Shown here: positions 44,857 to 53,922 of the stretch, one piece after another
How the letters are laid out: each line of letters starts with the position of its first letter
Numbering within the stretch: position 1 is the stretch's first letter
Source of the DNA: Pseudomonas faucium
Lineage (GTDB): Bacteria; Pseudomonadota; Gammaproteobacteria; Pseudomonadales; Pseudomonadaceae
Direction of reading: 5' to 3'
Assembly: GCF_021602585.1 (NCBI RefSeq)
Contig: NZ_BQIP01000003.1
Location: 186,001 to 250,000 of the forward strand
DNA length: 64,000 nt
The notes under the pieces: generated by a model
Databases searched by the model: none
The model's input: the letters and a program-made list of their open reading frames with translations, nothing else
What the model was told of the DNA's origin: nothing
Made by a program: the position numbers and the translations under genes

Positions 44857-46284
44857 ATGTCCTCGTCGCTGTCCCGACTTTCCCCCTTGCTGCTGTCCCT
44901 CGCCCTCGCCGCCTGTGACGACGCACCGCGTTTCACCCAGGCCGAGCCCGGCGAAGCGTTGTCCGGTGGCCAGGCGACCGTGCAGCGCAGCGACCGCAAT
45001 GCCTTTTCCCTGCCCTCGGCCAACCTGTCGCCCGAGCGGCGCCTGGACTTCGCCGTGGGCAACAGTTTCTTTCGCAGCCCTTGGGTGATCGCGCCCTCCA
45101 CCACCACCGCGCGCGACGGCCTCGGCCCGCTGTTCAACACCAACGCCTGCCAGAACTGCCACGTGCGTGATGGCCGCGGCCACCCGCCCGAGCCTGGCGA
45201 CAGCAACGCGGTGTCGATGCTGGTGCGCCTGTCGATCCCTGACCAGCCGTACCTGGCCAAGGAAATCGAGCGCCTGGGCGTGGTGCCCGAGCCGGTATAC
45301 GGCACTCAATTGCAGGACATGGCCATTCCAGGCGTTGCGCCCGAGGGCAAGGTGCGGGTGACCTACACCACGCATACCGTGGCCTTCAAGGATGGCCACC
45401 CGGTCGAACTGCGCCGCCCGACCTTGCAGATCACCCAGCTCGGCTACGGCCCGATGCACCCCGACACCCGTTTCTCGGCCCGCGTGGCGCCGCCGATGAT
45501 CGGCCTGGGCCTGCTCGAAGCCATCCCCGAAGCCGACATCCTGGCCAACGAAGACCCCGATGACCGCAACCGCGACGGCATTCGTGGCCGCGCCAACCGG
45601 GTGTGGGACGACGCCCAGGGCAAGACCGTGGTCGGCCGCTTCGGCTGGAAGGCCGGGCAGCCCAACGTCAACCAGCAGAACGTGCACGCCTTTGCCGGCG
45701 ACATGGGCCTGACCAGCACCCTGCAACCCAAGGACGACTGCACCCCGGCGCAGGCCGCCTGCCTGGCGGCGCCCAACGGCGACGGTGCAGGTGACGAAAA
45801 GGAAGTCAGCGACAACATCCTGCGCCTGGTCACCTTCTACACCCGCAACCTCGGCGTGCCGGCCCGGCGCGACGTGGGTGCGCCGCAGGTGCTGGCGGGC
45901 AAGAACCTGTTCTTCCAGGCCGGCTGCCAGGGCTGCCACACCCCGCAGTTCACCACCGCCCGCGATGCCGCCGAGCCCGAGCTGGCCGGGCAGGTGATCC
46001 GCCCCTACAGCGACCTGCTGCTGCACGACATGGGCCCGGGCCTGGCCGACGAGCGCACCGAATTCGCCGCCAACGGCCAGGACTGGCGCACGCCACCGCT
46101 GTGGGGCATCGGCCTGACCCAGGCGGTCAGTGGCCACACCCAGTATCTGCATGACGGCCGCGCCCGCGACCTGCTCGAAGCCGTGCTCTGGCACGGCGGC
46201 GAAGCCCAGGCGGCGCGCGACCATGTATTGACCTTCAATGCCGAGCAGCGCGCCGCGCTGCTGGCGTTCCTGAACTCACTTTAA
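44857..46284 (+). CDS. Di-haem c-type cytochrome/thiol oxidoreductase-like lipoprotein (DUF1111)
   Basis: Periplasmic protein of 475 residues. The signal ends in LAAC, so it is probably lipidated. Two c-type haem sites are seen: CQNCH at residues 98-102 and CQGCH at 357-361. The arrangement is that of the DUF1111 family, sometimes called thiol oxidoreductase and related to MauG/CcpA peroxidases. In this locus it lies between two imelysins, which suggests electron transfer to or from iron at the periplasmic surface. That is inference. A CCAGGA site precedes the ATG. Confidence 0.85.
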   Translation: MSSSLSRLSPLLLSLALAACDDAPRFTQAEPGEALSGGQATVQRSDRNAFSLPSANLSPERRLDFAVGNSFFRSPWVIAPSTTTARDGLGPLFNTNACQNCHVRDGRGHPPEPGDSNAVSMLVRLSIPDQPYLAKEIERLGVVPEPVYGTQLQDMAIPGVAPEGKVRVTYTTHTVAFKDGHPVELRRPTLQITQLGYGPMHPDTRFSARVAPPMIGLGLLEAIPEADILANEDPDDRNRDGIRGRANRVWDDAQGKTVVGRFGWKAGQPNVNQQNVHAFAGDMGLTSTLQPKDDCTPAQAACLAAPNGDGAGDEKEVSDNILRLVTFYTRNLGVPARRDVGAPQVLAGKNLFFQAGCQGCHTPQFTTARDAAEPELAGQVIRPYSDLLLHDMGPGLADERTEFAANGQDWRTPPLWGIGLTQAVSGHTQYLHDGRARDLLEAVLWHGGEAQAARDHVLTFNAEQRAALLAFLNSL

Positions 46285-46303
46285 AACGCGCAAGGAGCCG
46301 GGC

Positions 46304-47368
46304 ATGTTCCGACCCAAACTGTTGTTCACCAGCCTCGCCGCACTCGCTCTCGGTGCCTGCTCGCCCCAGGACCCGCAGGCCGTGACTTCCGCCGCCATCG
46401 CCAAGCAGGTGATCCTGCCGACCTACAGCCGCTGGGTCGAGGCCGACCGCCAGCTGGCCAGCAGCGCCCTGGCCTACTGCGAAGGCAAGGCCAGCCTGGA
46501 AACCGCGCGCGCCGACTTCCTCAACGCTCAGAAAGCCTGGGCCGAGCTGCAGCCCTTGCTGGTCGGCCCGCTGGCCGAAGGCAACCGCGCCTGGCAAGTG
46601 CAGTTCTGGCCCGACAAGAAAAACCTGGTCGGCCGCCAGGTCGAGCAGCTGGTCAATGGCGACAAGCCGGTCGACGCCGCCGCCCTGGGCAAGGCCAGCG
46701 TGGTCGTGCGCGGCCTCTCGGCCTACGAGTACATCCTCTTCGACAGCAAGCCGGACATCGCCACCGCCGAGCAGAAGGCCCGCTACTGCCCGCTGCTGGT
46801 GGCCATCGGTGAGCACCAGAAGGCACTGGCCGAAGACATCCTCAAGAGCTGGAACAGCACCGACGGCATGCTCTCGCAGATGACCAAGTTCCCCAACCAG
46901 CGCTACGCCGATTCCCACGAAGCGATCGCCGACCTGCTGCGTGCCCAGGTCACCGCCCTGGACACCCTGAAGAAGAAACTCGGCGCGCCGATGGGCCGCC
47001 AGAGCAAGGGCATCCCGCAGCCGCTGCAGGCCGAAGCCTGGCGCAGCCACTCCTCGCTCAAGAGCCTGGAAGCCAGCCTCAAGGCCGCCCAGGCGGTCTG
47101 GGTCGGCGTCGACAACCAGGGCCTGCGCGGCCTGCTGGGCAGCGATCAGAAAGCCCTGGCGCAAAAAATCGACGACGCCTACGCTAGCGCCCTCAAGCTG
47201 TTGGCCGACAACCAGAAGTCGCTGGGCGAGTTGCTGGCCGACGACGCCGGGCAACAGAGCCTGAACCAGATCTACGACGCGCTGAACACCGTGCACCGCC
47301 TGCATGAAGGCGACCTGGCCAAGGCGCTGAACATCCAACTGGGCTTCAATGCCAACGACGGTGACTGA
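46304..47368 (+). CDS. Second imelysin-family lipoprotein, divergent active motif
   Basis: Exported imelysin-like protein of 354 residues with signal and lipobox LGAC (Cys19). The domain is shorter than IcmP. The GxHxxE position reads GLSAYEYILFD, so the His is replaced while the Glu is kept; metal binding may therefore differ. AKQVILPTYSRWVEADRQLA at the N-terminus matches the family. AAGGAGCC precedes the ATG. It follows the di-haem gene by 19 bases and precedes the DUF1513 gene by 2 bases, so these are one transcript. Confidence 0.85.
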   Translation: MFRPKLLFTSLAALALGACSPQDPQAVTSAAIAKQVILPTYSRWVEADRQLASSALAYCEGKASLETARADFLNAQKAWAELQPLLVGPLAEGNRAWQVQFWPDKKNLVGRQVEQLVNGDKPVDAAALGKASVVVRGLSAYEYILFDSKPDIATAEQKARYCPLLVAIGEHQKALAEDILKSWNSTDGMLSQMTKFPNQRYADSHEAIADLLRAQVTALDTLKKKLGAPMGRQSKGIPQPLQAEAWRSHSSLKSLEASLKAAQAVWVGVDNQGLRGLLGSDQKALAQKIDDAYASALKLLADNQKSLGELLADDAGQQSLNQIYDALNTVHRLHEGDLAKALNIQLGFNANDGD

Positions 47369-47370
47369 CC

Positions 47371-48468
47371 ATGCTGCGACGCCAGGCAATCAAACTCGGT
47401 AGCGTATTGCTCAGCGCCCTGACCCTGGGTGGCTGGAGCCTGTTTCGCAACAAAGGCAGCGAACCCCTGCTGCTGTCGGCGCGTGACGATGGCGACGGCA
47501 AGCATTACGCGGTCGGGTTCCGCCTGGACGGCAGCCAGGTGTTCAGCACCCAGGTGGCCCAGCGTTGCCATGCCATCATCAACCACCCGAGCCTGCCGAT
47601 CGCCCTGTTCGTCGCACGCCGCCCCGGTACCGAAAGCTACCTGGTCGACCTGCGTGACGGGCGCCTGCTGCAGACCATCACCTCGCAGCCGAACCGGCAC
47701 TTCTATGGCCATGCGGTGATCCACAGCGGCGGCGAATGGCTGTACGCCACCGAGAACGACACCACCGACCCTGGCCGGGGCGTATTGGGCGTGTACCGCT
47801 TCGAGGGCGAGCGCCTGGTGCACACCGGCGAGATCCCGACCCACGGCATCGGCCCCCACGAAGTGGCCTGGCTGCCCGACGGCGAAACCCTGGTGGTGGC
47901 CAACGGCGGCATCCGCACCGAGGCCGAAAGCCGGGTCGAGATGAACCTTGACGCCATGCAGCCAAGCCTGGTGCTGATGCAGCGCGACGGCACCCTGCTG
48001 AGCAAGGAAACCCTGGCCCAGCAGATGAACAGCGTGCGCCACCTGGCGGTGGGCAGTGACGGTACCGTGGTGGCCTGCCAGCAGTTCATGGGCGATGCCG
48101 AAGAAACCGCCGAGCTGCTGGCGATCAAGCGCCCGGGCGAGCCGTTCAAGGCCTTCCCGGTGGCGGAGCGGCAACTGCAGTCGATGGCCCAGTACACCGC
48201 CAGCGTGGCCCTGCACAGCGACCTGCGCCTGGTGGCGCTGACCGCACCACGGGCCAACCGGCTGTTCATCTGGGACCTGGACAGCGGCGCGGTGAAGCTC
48301 GATGCACCGATGCCGGACTGCGCCGGCGTGGGCGCGGTGAAGGATGGTTTCGTGGTCACTTCCGGGCAGGGGCGCTGCCGCTTCTATGATTGCCGCAAGG
48401 CCGAATTGATCGGGCAACCGATGAACCTGCCTTCCGGGTTCTGGGACAACCACCTGCACCTGGCCTGA
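47371..48468 (+). CDS. DUF1513 beta-propeller-like exported protein
   Basis: A 365-residue protein with an RR-containing N-terminal signal-like segment (MLRRQAIKLGSVLLSALTL), possibly Tat-exported. The rest resembles a WD40/quinoprotein-amine-type propeller: repeated blades such as HFYGHAVIHSGGEWLYATEN and GIGPHEVAWLPDGETLVVAN. No catalytic residue can be named. It is the last gene of the imelysin cluster, two bases after the second imelysin. The four-gene set (imelysin, di-haem protein, imelysin, DUF1513) is conserved in pseudomonads and responds to iron. Confidence 0.82.
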   Translation: MLRRQAIKLGSVLLSALTLGGWSLFRNKGSEPLLLSARDDGDGKHYAVGFRLDGSQVFSTQVAQRCHAIINHPSLPIALFVARRPGTESYLVDLRDGRLLQTITSQPNRHFYGHAVIHSGGEWLYATENDTTDPGRGVLGVYRFEGERLVHTGEIPTHGIGPHEVAWLPDGETLVVANGGIRTEAESRVEMNLDAMQPSLVLMQRDGTLLSKETLAQQMNSVRHLAVGSDGTVVACQQFMGDAEETAELLAIKRPGEPFKAFPVAERQLQSMAQYTASVALHSDLRLVALTAPRANRLFIWDLDSGAVKLDAPMPDCAGVGAVKDGFVVTSGQGRCRFYDCRKAELIGQPMNLPSGFWDNHLHLA

Positions 48469-48487
48469 CCCGTTGGCTGCCTGAACG

Positions 48488-48519
48488 GGCCCTATCGCCG
48501 GCAAGCCGGCGATAGCGCC
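48488..48519. repeat. Compact REP palindrome
   Basis: CTATCGCCGGC / GCCGGCGATAG with only AA between the arms. It looks like a REP pair with its inner tracts deleted, since the usual ctcccaca segments are missing. Located after the imelysin cluster and before the RND genes. Confidence 0.75.
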
Positions 48520-48643
48520 CATACAGCCAATACATCTCCCATCCTGGCAAAAACAGTCAATACTTCCCCCATCCACACGTGGGCAGGATCGCCCGTTGTC
48601 GTGCCACCACGAATAACAATCACGTATCCAAGGAACCGGACTT

Positions 48644-49792
48644 ATGCTGCGCCGCCGCATGCTCATCATGTTGGCCGTCGTCGTGCTGATCGTGCTGGCC
48701 CTGGGGGGCTACAAGGCATTCTCGATCTACCAGCAGATCCAGATGTTCAGCGCCCCGAGGCCGCCCATCACCGTGGCCGCGGCCCTGGCTGAAGAACGCC
48801 AGTGGCAGGAACGCCTGCCCGCCGTCGGCAGCCTCAAGGCCCTGCAAGGCGTCGAGCTGAGCCTGGAGGTCGAAGGGATCGTCAAGTCGTTGCACTTCGA
48901 CTCCGGGCAGAAGGTCAAGGCCGGGCAGTTGCTGCTGCAGCTCAACGACGACCAGGAAAGCGCCTTGCTCGGCACCGCCCAGGCCGACCTGGGCCTGGCC
49001 AAGGTCGACTTCGGCCGCGGCAGCCAGCTGGTCGGCGACTCGGCCATCTCGCGCGGCGAGTACGACCGCCTCACCGCCCAGTACCGGCGCAACCAGGCCG
49101 TGGTCGACCAGCTCAAGGCATCGAAGACCAAGAAGAGCATCAGTGCCCCGTTCAGCGGCACCATCGGCATCCGCCAGGTGGATGTCGGCGACTACCTGGC
49201 GGCCGGCGCGGTGATCGCCACCTTGCAGGACCTGTCCAGCCTGTATGTCGACTTCAACGTGCCGGAGCAGGCCCTGCCGCAGCTGAGCCTTGGCCAGCAG
49301 GTGCAAGTGCAGGTGGCCGCGTATCCGGGCCAGACCTTCGCCGCCAGCCTCAGCGCGATCAACCCCAAGGTCGAGGAAAGCACCCGCAACCTGCTGGTCC
49401 GCGCGACCATGGCCAACCCCGACGGCAAGCTGCTGCCGGGCATGTTCGCCAACCTGCTGGTGCTGCTGCCCGACCCGCGCCCGCAAGTGGTGGTGCCGGA
49501 AAGCGCCATCACCTACACCCTGTATGGCAACTCGGTGTATGTCGCCACGCCCAAGCAGGACAAGGACGGCAAAGCGCTGACGGACGACCAGGGCCACGCC
49601 CAGCTCATTGCCGAACAACGCACCGTGCAGACCGGCGAGCGCCGCGATGGCGTGGTGGTGGTCAGCAAGGGGCTCAATGCCGGCGAGCAGGTGGTGACCG
49701 CCGGGCAGCTCAAACTCACCCCCGGCGCGGCCATCCGCATCGGCCAGGACAATGCGCTCAAGCCCCAGCAGGGCTCCCCGCGCGCTGACTGA
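48644..49792 (+). CDS. mexV: RND efflux periplasmic adaptor (MexV-like)
   Basis: Membrane-fusion protein of 382 residues anchored by an N-terminal helix (MLIMLAVVVLIVLALGGY). Lipoyl/barrel-sandwich hairpin halves flank a helical hairpin: VEGIVKSLHFDSGQKVKAGQ near residue 81 and ISAPFSGTIGIRQVDVGDYL near residue 165, followed by beta-barrel and membrane-proximal domains. The order adaptor-pump without an outer-membrane channel, and the neighbourhood, match mexVW of P. aeruginosa, which borrow OprM. AAGGAACC precedes the ATG. The substrate range cannot be read from sequence. Confidence 0.88.
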   Translation: MLRRRMLIMLAVVVLIVLALGGYKAFSIYQQIQMFSAPRPPITVAAALAEERQWQERLPAVGSLKALQGVELSLEVEGIVKSLHFDSGQKVKAGQLLLQLNDDQESALLGTAQADLGLAKVDFGRGSQLVGDSAISRGEYDRLTAQYRRNQAVVDQLKASKTKKSISAPFSGTIGIRQVDVGDYLAAGAVIATLQDLSSLYVDFNVPEQALPQLSLGQQVQVQVAAYPGQTFAASLSAINPKVEESTRNLLVRATMANPDGKLLPGMFANLLVLLPDPRPQVVVPESAITYTLYGNSVYVATPKQDKDGKALTDDQGHAQLIAEQRTVQTGERRDGVVVVSKGLNAGEQVVTAGQLKLTPGAAIRIGQDNALKPQQGSPRAD

Positions 49793-49805
49793 CCAGGAGG
49801 CAGGC

Positions 49806-52800
49806 ATGGCATTCACCGACCCGTTCATCCGCCGCCCGGTGCTGGCCAGCGTGGTCAGCCTGCTGATCCTGCTGCTCGGCTTCCAGGCCTGGAGCAAGCT
49901 GCAGATCCGCCAATACCCGCAGATGGAAAACGCCCTGATCACGGTGACCACCGCCTACCCCGGGGCCAACGCCGAAACCATCCAGGGCTACATCACCCAG
50001 CCGCTGCAACAGAGCCTGGCCAGCGCCGAAGGCATCGACTACATGACCTCGGTGAGCCGGCAGAACTTCTCGATCATTTCCATCTATGCGCGGATCGGCG
50101 CCGACAGCGACCGGCTGTTCACCGAGCTCTTGGCCAAGGCCAACGAGGTGCGCAACCAGCTGCCGCAAGATTCCGAAGACCCGGTGCTGAGCAAGGAAGC
50201 CGCCGACGCCTCGGCGCTGATGTACATCAGCTTCTACAGCAAGGAAATGAGCAACCCGCAGATCACCGACTACCTGTCCCGGGTGATCCAGCCCAAGCTG
50301 GCCACCCTGCCCGGCATGGCCGAGGCGCAGATCCTCGGCAACCAGGTGTTTGCCATGCGCATCTGGATCGACCCGGTGAAGCTCGCAGGCTTTGGCCTCT
50401 CGGCCACAGACGTGACCAGCGCCGTGCGCCGCTACAACTTCCTTTCCGCGGCCGGTGAGGTGAAAGGCGAGTACGTGGTCACCAGCATCAATGCCAGCAC
50501 CGAGCTCAAGTCGGCCGAGGCCTTTGCCGCCCTGCCGGTCAAGACCACCGGCGACAGCCGGGTGCTGCTGGGCGATGTGGCGCGGGTCGAGATGGGCGCG
50601 GAGAACTACGACACGGTCAGCTCGTTCGACGGCATCCCGTCGGTCTATATCGGCATCAAGGCCACCCCTGCCGCCAACCCGCTGGAGGTGATCAAGGAGG
50701 TGCGGCGGATCATGCCGGAGCTCGAGAGCCAGCTGCCGTCGGCGCTGAAGGTGTCGATCGCCTACGACGCCACGCTGTTCATCCAGGCCTCCATCGACGA
50801 AGTGATCAAGACCCTGGGCGAGGCGGTGCTGATCGTCATCGTGGTGGTGTTCCTGTTCCTTGGCGCGCTGCGCTCGGTGCTGATCCCGGTGGTGACCATT
50901 CCGCTGTCGATGATCGGCGTGCTGTTCTTCATGCAGATGATGGGCTATTCGCTGAACCTGCTGACACTGCTGGCGATGGTGCTGGCGATCGGCCTGGTGG
51001 TGGACGATGCCATCGTCGTGGTGGAGAACATCCACCGGCACATGGAAGAAGGCAAATCGCCGTTCGACGCCGCCCTTGAAGGCGCCCGGGAAATCGCCAT
51101 GCCGGTGGTGTCGATGACCATCACCCTGGCGGCGGTGTACGCGCCGATCGGTTTTCTCACCGGGCTTACGGGCGCCTTGTTCAAGGAGTTCGCCCTGACC
51201 CTGGCCGGCGCGGTGGTGATCTCGGGCATTGTCGCCCTGACCCTGTCGCCGATGATGTGCGCCCTGCTGCTGCGCCGGGAGCAGAACCCCAGCGGCCTGG
51301 CCCACCGCCTCGACCAGCTGTTCGAGCGCCTGAAGGTGCGCTACCAGCGCATCCTCCACGCCACCCTGGACAGCCGCCCGGTGGTGCTGGTGTTCGCGGT
51401 GATCATCCTGTGCCTGATCCCGCTGCTGCTCAAGTTCACCCAGAACGAACTGGCGCCGAACGAGGACCAGGGGGTGATCTTCATGATGAGCAGTTCACCG
51501 CAGCCGGCCAACCTCGACTACCTCAACGCCTACACCGACCAGTTCACGCCGCTGTTCAAGGCCTTCCCCGAGTATTACTCATCGTTCCAGATCAACGGCT
51601 TCAATGGCGTGCAAAGCGGTATCGGCGGCTTTTTGCTCAAGCCCTGGAACGAGCGCGACCGCACGCAGATGGAGCTGCTGCCGCAGGTGCAAGCCAAGCT
51701 CGAGGAAATTGGCGGGCTGCAGATCTTCGGCTTCAACCTGCCGTCGCTACCCGGTACCGGCGAGGGCCTGCCGTTCCAGTTCGTGATCAACACTGCCGGC
51801 GACTACCCGGCCCTGCTGGAAGTGGCCCAGCGGGTCAAGGAGCGTGCCCAGGCCTCGGGCAAGTTCGCCTTCCTCGACATCGACCTGGCCTTCGACAAAC
51901 CCGAGGTGGTGGTCGACATCGACCGCGCCAAGGCCGCGCAGATGGGCGTGTCCATGGACACCCTGGGCTCAACCCTGGCGACCTTGCTGGGTGAGGCCGA
52001 GATCAACCGCTTCACCCTCGAAGGGCGCAGCTACAAGGTGATTGCCCAGGTCGAACGGCCCTACCGCGACAGCGCCGGCTGGCTCAACAGCTACTACGTC
52101 AAGAACGACCAGGGCCAGTTGCTGGCGCTGTCGACGCTGATCAGCCTCAGCGAGCGCGCCCGCCCGCGCCAGCTCAACCAGTTCCAGCAGCTGAACTCGG
52201 CGATCATCCAGGGCGTGCCGATGGTCAGCATCGGCGAAGCGCTGCAGACCGTGACCGATATCGCCCGCGAGGAAGCGCCGGAGGGCTTCTCGTTCGATTA
52301 CGCCGGGGCCGCGCGCCAATATGTGCAGGAAGGCAGTGCGCTGTGGGTGACCTTCGGCCTGGCGCTGGCGATCATCTTCCTGGTGCTGGCCGCCCAGTTC
52401 GAAAGCTTCCGCGACCCGCTGGTGATCCTGGTAACGGTGCCGCTGTCGATCTGCGGGGCGCTGTTGCCGTTGTTCCTGGGCATTTCCAGCATGAACATCT
52501 ACACCCAGGTGGGGTTGGTGACGCTGATCGGCCTGATCAGCAAGCACGGCATCCTGATCGTCGAGTTCGCCAACCAGTTGCGCGAGGAAAAAGGCCTGGA
52601 CGTGCGCGAGGCCATCGAGGAAGCGGCGGCCATTCGCTTGCGGCCGGTGCTGATGACCACGGCGGCGATGGTGTTTGGCATGGTGCCGCTGATTCTGGCG
52701 ACAGGTGCGGGGGCGGTGAGCCGGTTTGATATCGGTACGGTGATCGCGACCGGGATGTCGATCGGGACCTTGTTCACCTTGTTCGTGTTGCCGTGCATCT

Positions 52801-52850
52801 ACACGCTGTTGGCGCACAAGGCGGTGGCCAGGGAGACTGTCGCCAGCTGA
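49806..52850 (+). CDS. mexW: RND multidrug efflux pump (MexW-like)
   Basis: Inner-membrane proton-driven transporter of 1014 residues with the two-fold RND layout: 12 transmembrane helices and two large periplasmic loops. Charged residues of the proton relay are in helix 4 (AIGLVVDDAIVVVENIHRHM) and a Lys in helix 10 (GLISKHGILIVEFANQL). The N-terminus MAFTDPFIRRPVLASVVSLL is typical. The AGGAGGCAGGC site makes the start clear. Co-transcribed with the adaptor 13 bases upstream. A REP pair closes the unit. Confidence 0.92.
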   Translation: MAFTDPFIRRPVLASVVSLLILLLGFQAWSKLQIRQYPQMENALITVTTAYPGANAETIQGYITQPLQQSLASAEGIDYMTSVSRQNFSIISIYARIGADSDRLFTELLAKANEVRNQLPQDSEDPVLSKEAADASALMYISFYSKEMSNPQITDYLSRVIQPKLATLPGMAEAQILGNQVFAMRIWIDPVKLAGFGLSATDVTSAVRRYNFLSAAGEVKGEYVVTSINASTELKSAEAFAALPVKTTGDSRVLLGDVARVEMGAENYDTVSSFDGIPSVYIGIKATPAANPLEVIKEVRRIMPELESQLPSALKVSIAYDATLFIQASIDEVIKTLGEAVLIVIVVVFLFLGALRSVLIPVVTIPLSMIGVLFFMQMMGYSLNLLTLLAMVLAIGLVVDDAIVVVENIHRHMEEGKSPFDAALEGAREIAMPVVSMTITLAAVYAPIGFLTGLTGALFKEFALTLAGAVVISGIVALTLSPMMCALLLRREQNPSGLAHRLDQLFERLKVRYQRILHATLDSRPVVLVFAVIILCLIPLLLKFTQNELAPNEDQGVIFMMSSSPQPANLDYLNAYTDQFTPLFKAFPEYYSSFQINGFNGVQSGIGGFLLKPWNERDRTQMELLPQVQAKLEEIGGLQIFGFNLPSLPGTGEGLPFQFVINTAGDYPALLEVAQRVKERAQASGKFAFLDIDLAFDKPEVVVDIDRAKAAQMGVSMDTLGSTLATLLGEAEINRFTLEGRSYKVIAQVERPYRDSAGWLNSYYVKNDQGQLLALSTLISLSERARPRQLNQFQQLNSAIIQGVPMVSIGEALQTVTDIAREEAPEGFSFDYAGAARQYVQEGSALWVTFGLALAIIFLVLAAQFESFRDPLVILVTVPLSICGALLPLFLGISSMNIYTQVGLVTLIGLISKHGILIVEFANQLREEKGLDVREAIEEAAAIRLRPVLMTTAAMVFGMVPLILATGAGAVSRFDIGTVIATGMSIGTLFTLFVLPCIYTLLAHKAVARETVAS

Positions 52851-52854
52851 TCTG

Positions 52855-52934
52855 GCCCTATCGCCGGCAAGCCGGCTCCCACACTGGAGGCGCATGCTGT
52901 ACCTGTGGGAGCCGGCTTGCCGGCGATAGGGCCA
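52855..52934. repeat. REP pair after the RND operon
   Basis: Inverted REP units (ggccctatcgccggcaagcc on the left and its exact complement on the right), outer arms 24 bases or more, between convergent transcripts. Confidence 0.93.
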
Positions 52935-52945
52935 CCACCAATACA

Positions 52946-52969
52946 AAGGCCCCGCAATAGCGGGGCCTC
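52946..52969 (-). terminator. Terminator of the methyltransferase-inaA-peptide operon
   Basis: AGGCCCCGC / GCGGGGCCT stem with an AATA loop. On the minus strand it is followed by TTTGTATT, directly after the small secreted protein stop. Confidence 0.7.
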
Positions 52970-52987
52970 GGTTTGCTCGAGCCAGGC

Positions 52988-53218
52988 TCAGCCGAACGGC
53001 CGCAACCCTTGGTGCATGCCGAACAGGAACAGCAGCAGGTCCTCGTCCGCACGGGCCTGCGCATGCGCCTGCTTGACGACCCGCGGCACTGCGCACTGGT
53101 CCGCCATGTCGGCCTTGCTGAATACCACTGGCCGTGGCTCTTCCCAAGCAGCTACCGCCGCCGTGGTCACAGCCAACCCAGCCACCAGGAATAAAGCTCG
53201 AGCGATTTCTAGTTTCAT
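52988..53218 (-). CDS. Small secreted protein of the ColR-linked operon
   Basis: A 76-residue exported peptide: signal MKLEIARALFLVAGLAVTTAAVA with cleavage near Ala23, then a soluble part with one Cys (ADQCAVPRVV) and a C-terminal LLLFLFGMHQGLRPFG segment. Its ATG overlaps the inaA stop (ATGA). A longer in-frame upstream start inside inaA is rejected. No family is recognised. As the last gene of an operon with a ColR box, it may take part in envelope defence against metal stress, by inference only. Confidence 0.75.
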   Translation of the reverse strand: MKLEIARALFLVAGLAVTTAAVAAWEEPRPVVFSKADMADQCAVPRVVKQAHAQARADEDLLLFLFGMHQGLRPFG

Positions 53219-53916
53219 TGCCCTAACCCTTTGACAGCGCTGCCAAACGCCATCTGGTAAAAATAGAGCAGCGATTGCCATTCCGCGTCATTGAGCGACG
53301 AATGGCGGCGCAGCTGGCGAAGATCATTACCCGCCGCGCGCTGACAACTGATGCGCCGGCGGCATTTTTCAAGATCGAGCAAGGCAACCTCGACCCGGGC
53401 CTGTTCACCCTCGCCGATCACCTTGATGAACACGTGCTTGCCATATAGGCAACCATGCTGCCAATGCCCCAGGTGCATGCGCGCCAGGTTGTCGGCCAGA
53501 TCCTTGAGCATGCGCTCGTGCACCACCTGCGGGTAACGTTCGCGGGCGCCTTCGGCGTGCCAGGTGTCGAGTTCGACGAAACCGTCCAGCGCCTCGCTGA
53601 CCAGCAGCGCACGCCATTGCTTGTCGGCATCACGCTCGGCGCCACAAAAGACGATGCGCGGCACACGCACGCCCAGCTGTTCGCAGCTGGTCAGCGCATC
53701 GAGTTCGCGCAGCACGGTCGGCCGGCCGAACGGGTGCAGCAGGCTGCGGTAGATATGCCCGACCTGGCGCTTGGCATACAGCAGCTTGCCATTGCCATCG
53801 TCGAGCCGTTGCACGCCACTTTCACCGCCGCGCCGCTGGTTGGGCTCCTCGACCCATTCGCCCTGCTGGCGCCAGTAATAATCGAACCGTGACTCGTCAC
53901 GCTGGGCTACAGCCAT
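53215..53916 (-). CDS. inaA: InaA-like lipopolysaccharide-kinase-family protein
   Basis: A 233-residue protein of the Kdo/WaaP kinase family with a protein-kinase-like fold. Seen are the DGNGKLLYAKRQVGHIYRSL N-lobe segment, a HLGHWQHGCLYGKHVFIKV catalytic-loop-like region (H..HG.LYGKH) and VALLDLEKCRRRIS with the metal-binding Asp. E. coli InaA is induced by weak acid; pseudomonad InaA lies in ColRS-controlled operons. It begins 6 bases after the methyltransferase stop and overlaps the small secreted gene. Phosphotransfer to lipopolysaccharide sugars is the likely reaction, not shown. Confidence 0.87.
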   Translation of the reverse strand: MAVAQRDESRFDYYWRQQGEWVEEPNQRRGGESGVQRLDDGNGKLLYAKRQVGHIYRSLLHPFGRPTVLRELDALTSCEQLGVRVPRIVFCGAERDADKQWRALLVSEALDGFVELDTWHAEGARERYPQVVHERMLKDLADNLARMHLGHWQHGCLYGKHVFIKVIGEGEQARVEVALLDLEKCRRRISCQRAAGNDLRQLRRHSSLNDAEWQSLLYFYQMAFGSAVKGLGQ

Positions 53917-53922
53917 CAAACA

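Noticed and set aside
49758-51359. Long minus-strand frame opposite the RND pump gene
   Set aside because: His/Gln/Arg-rich low-complexity translation antisense to a well-conserved gene.
3541-52935. CRISPR array or insertion sequence suggested by repeated palindromes
   Set aside because: The repeats are scattered singly or in pairs at gene ends, without regular spacers, target duplications or transposase genes; they are REP elements.
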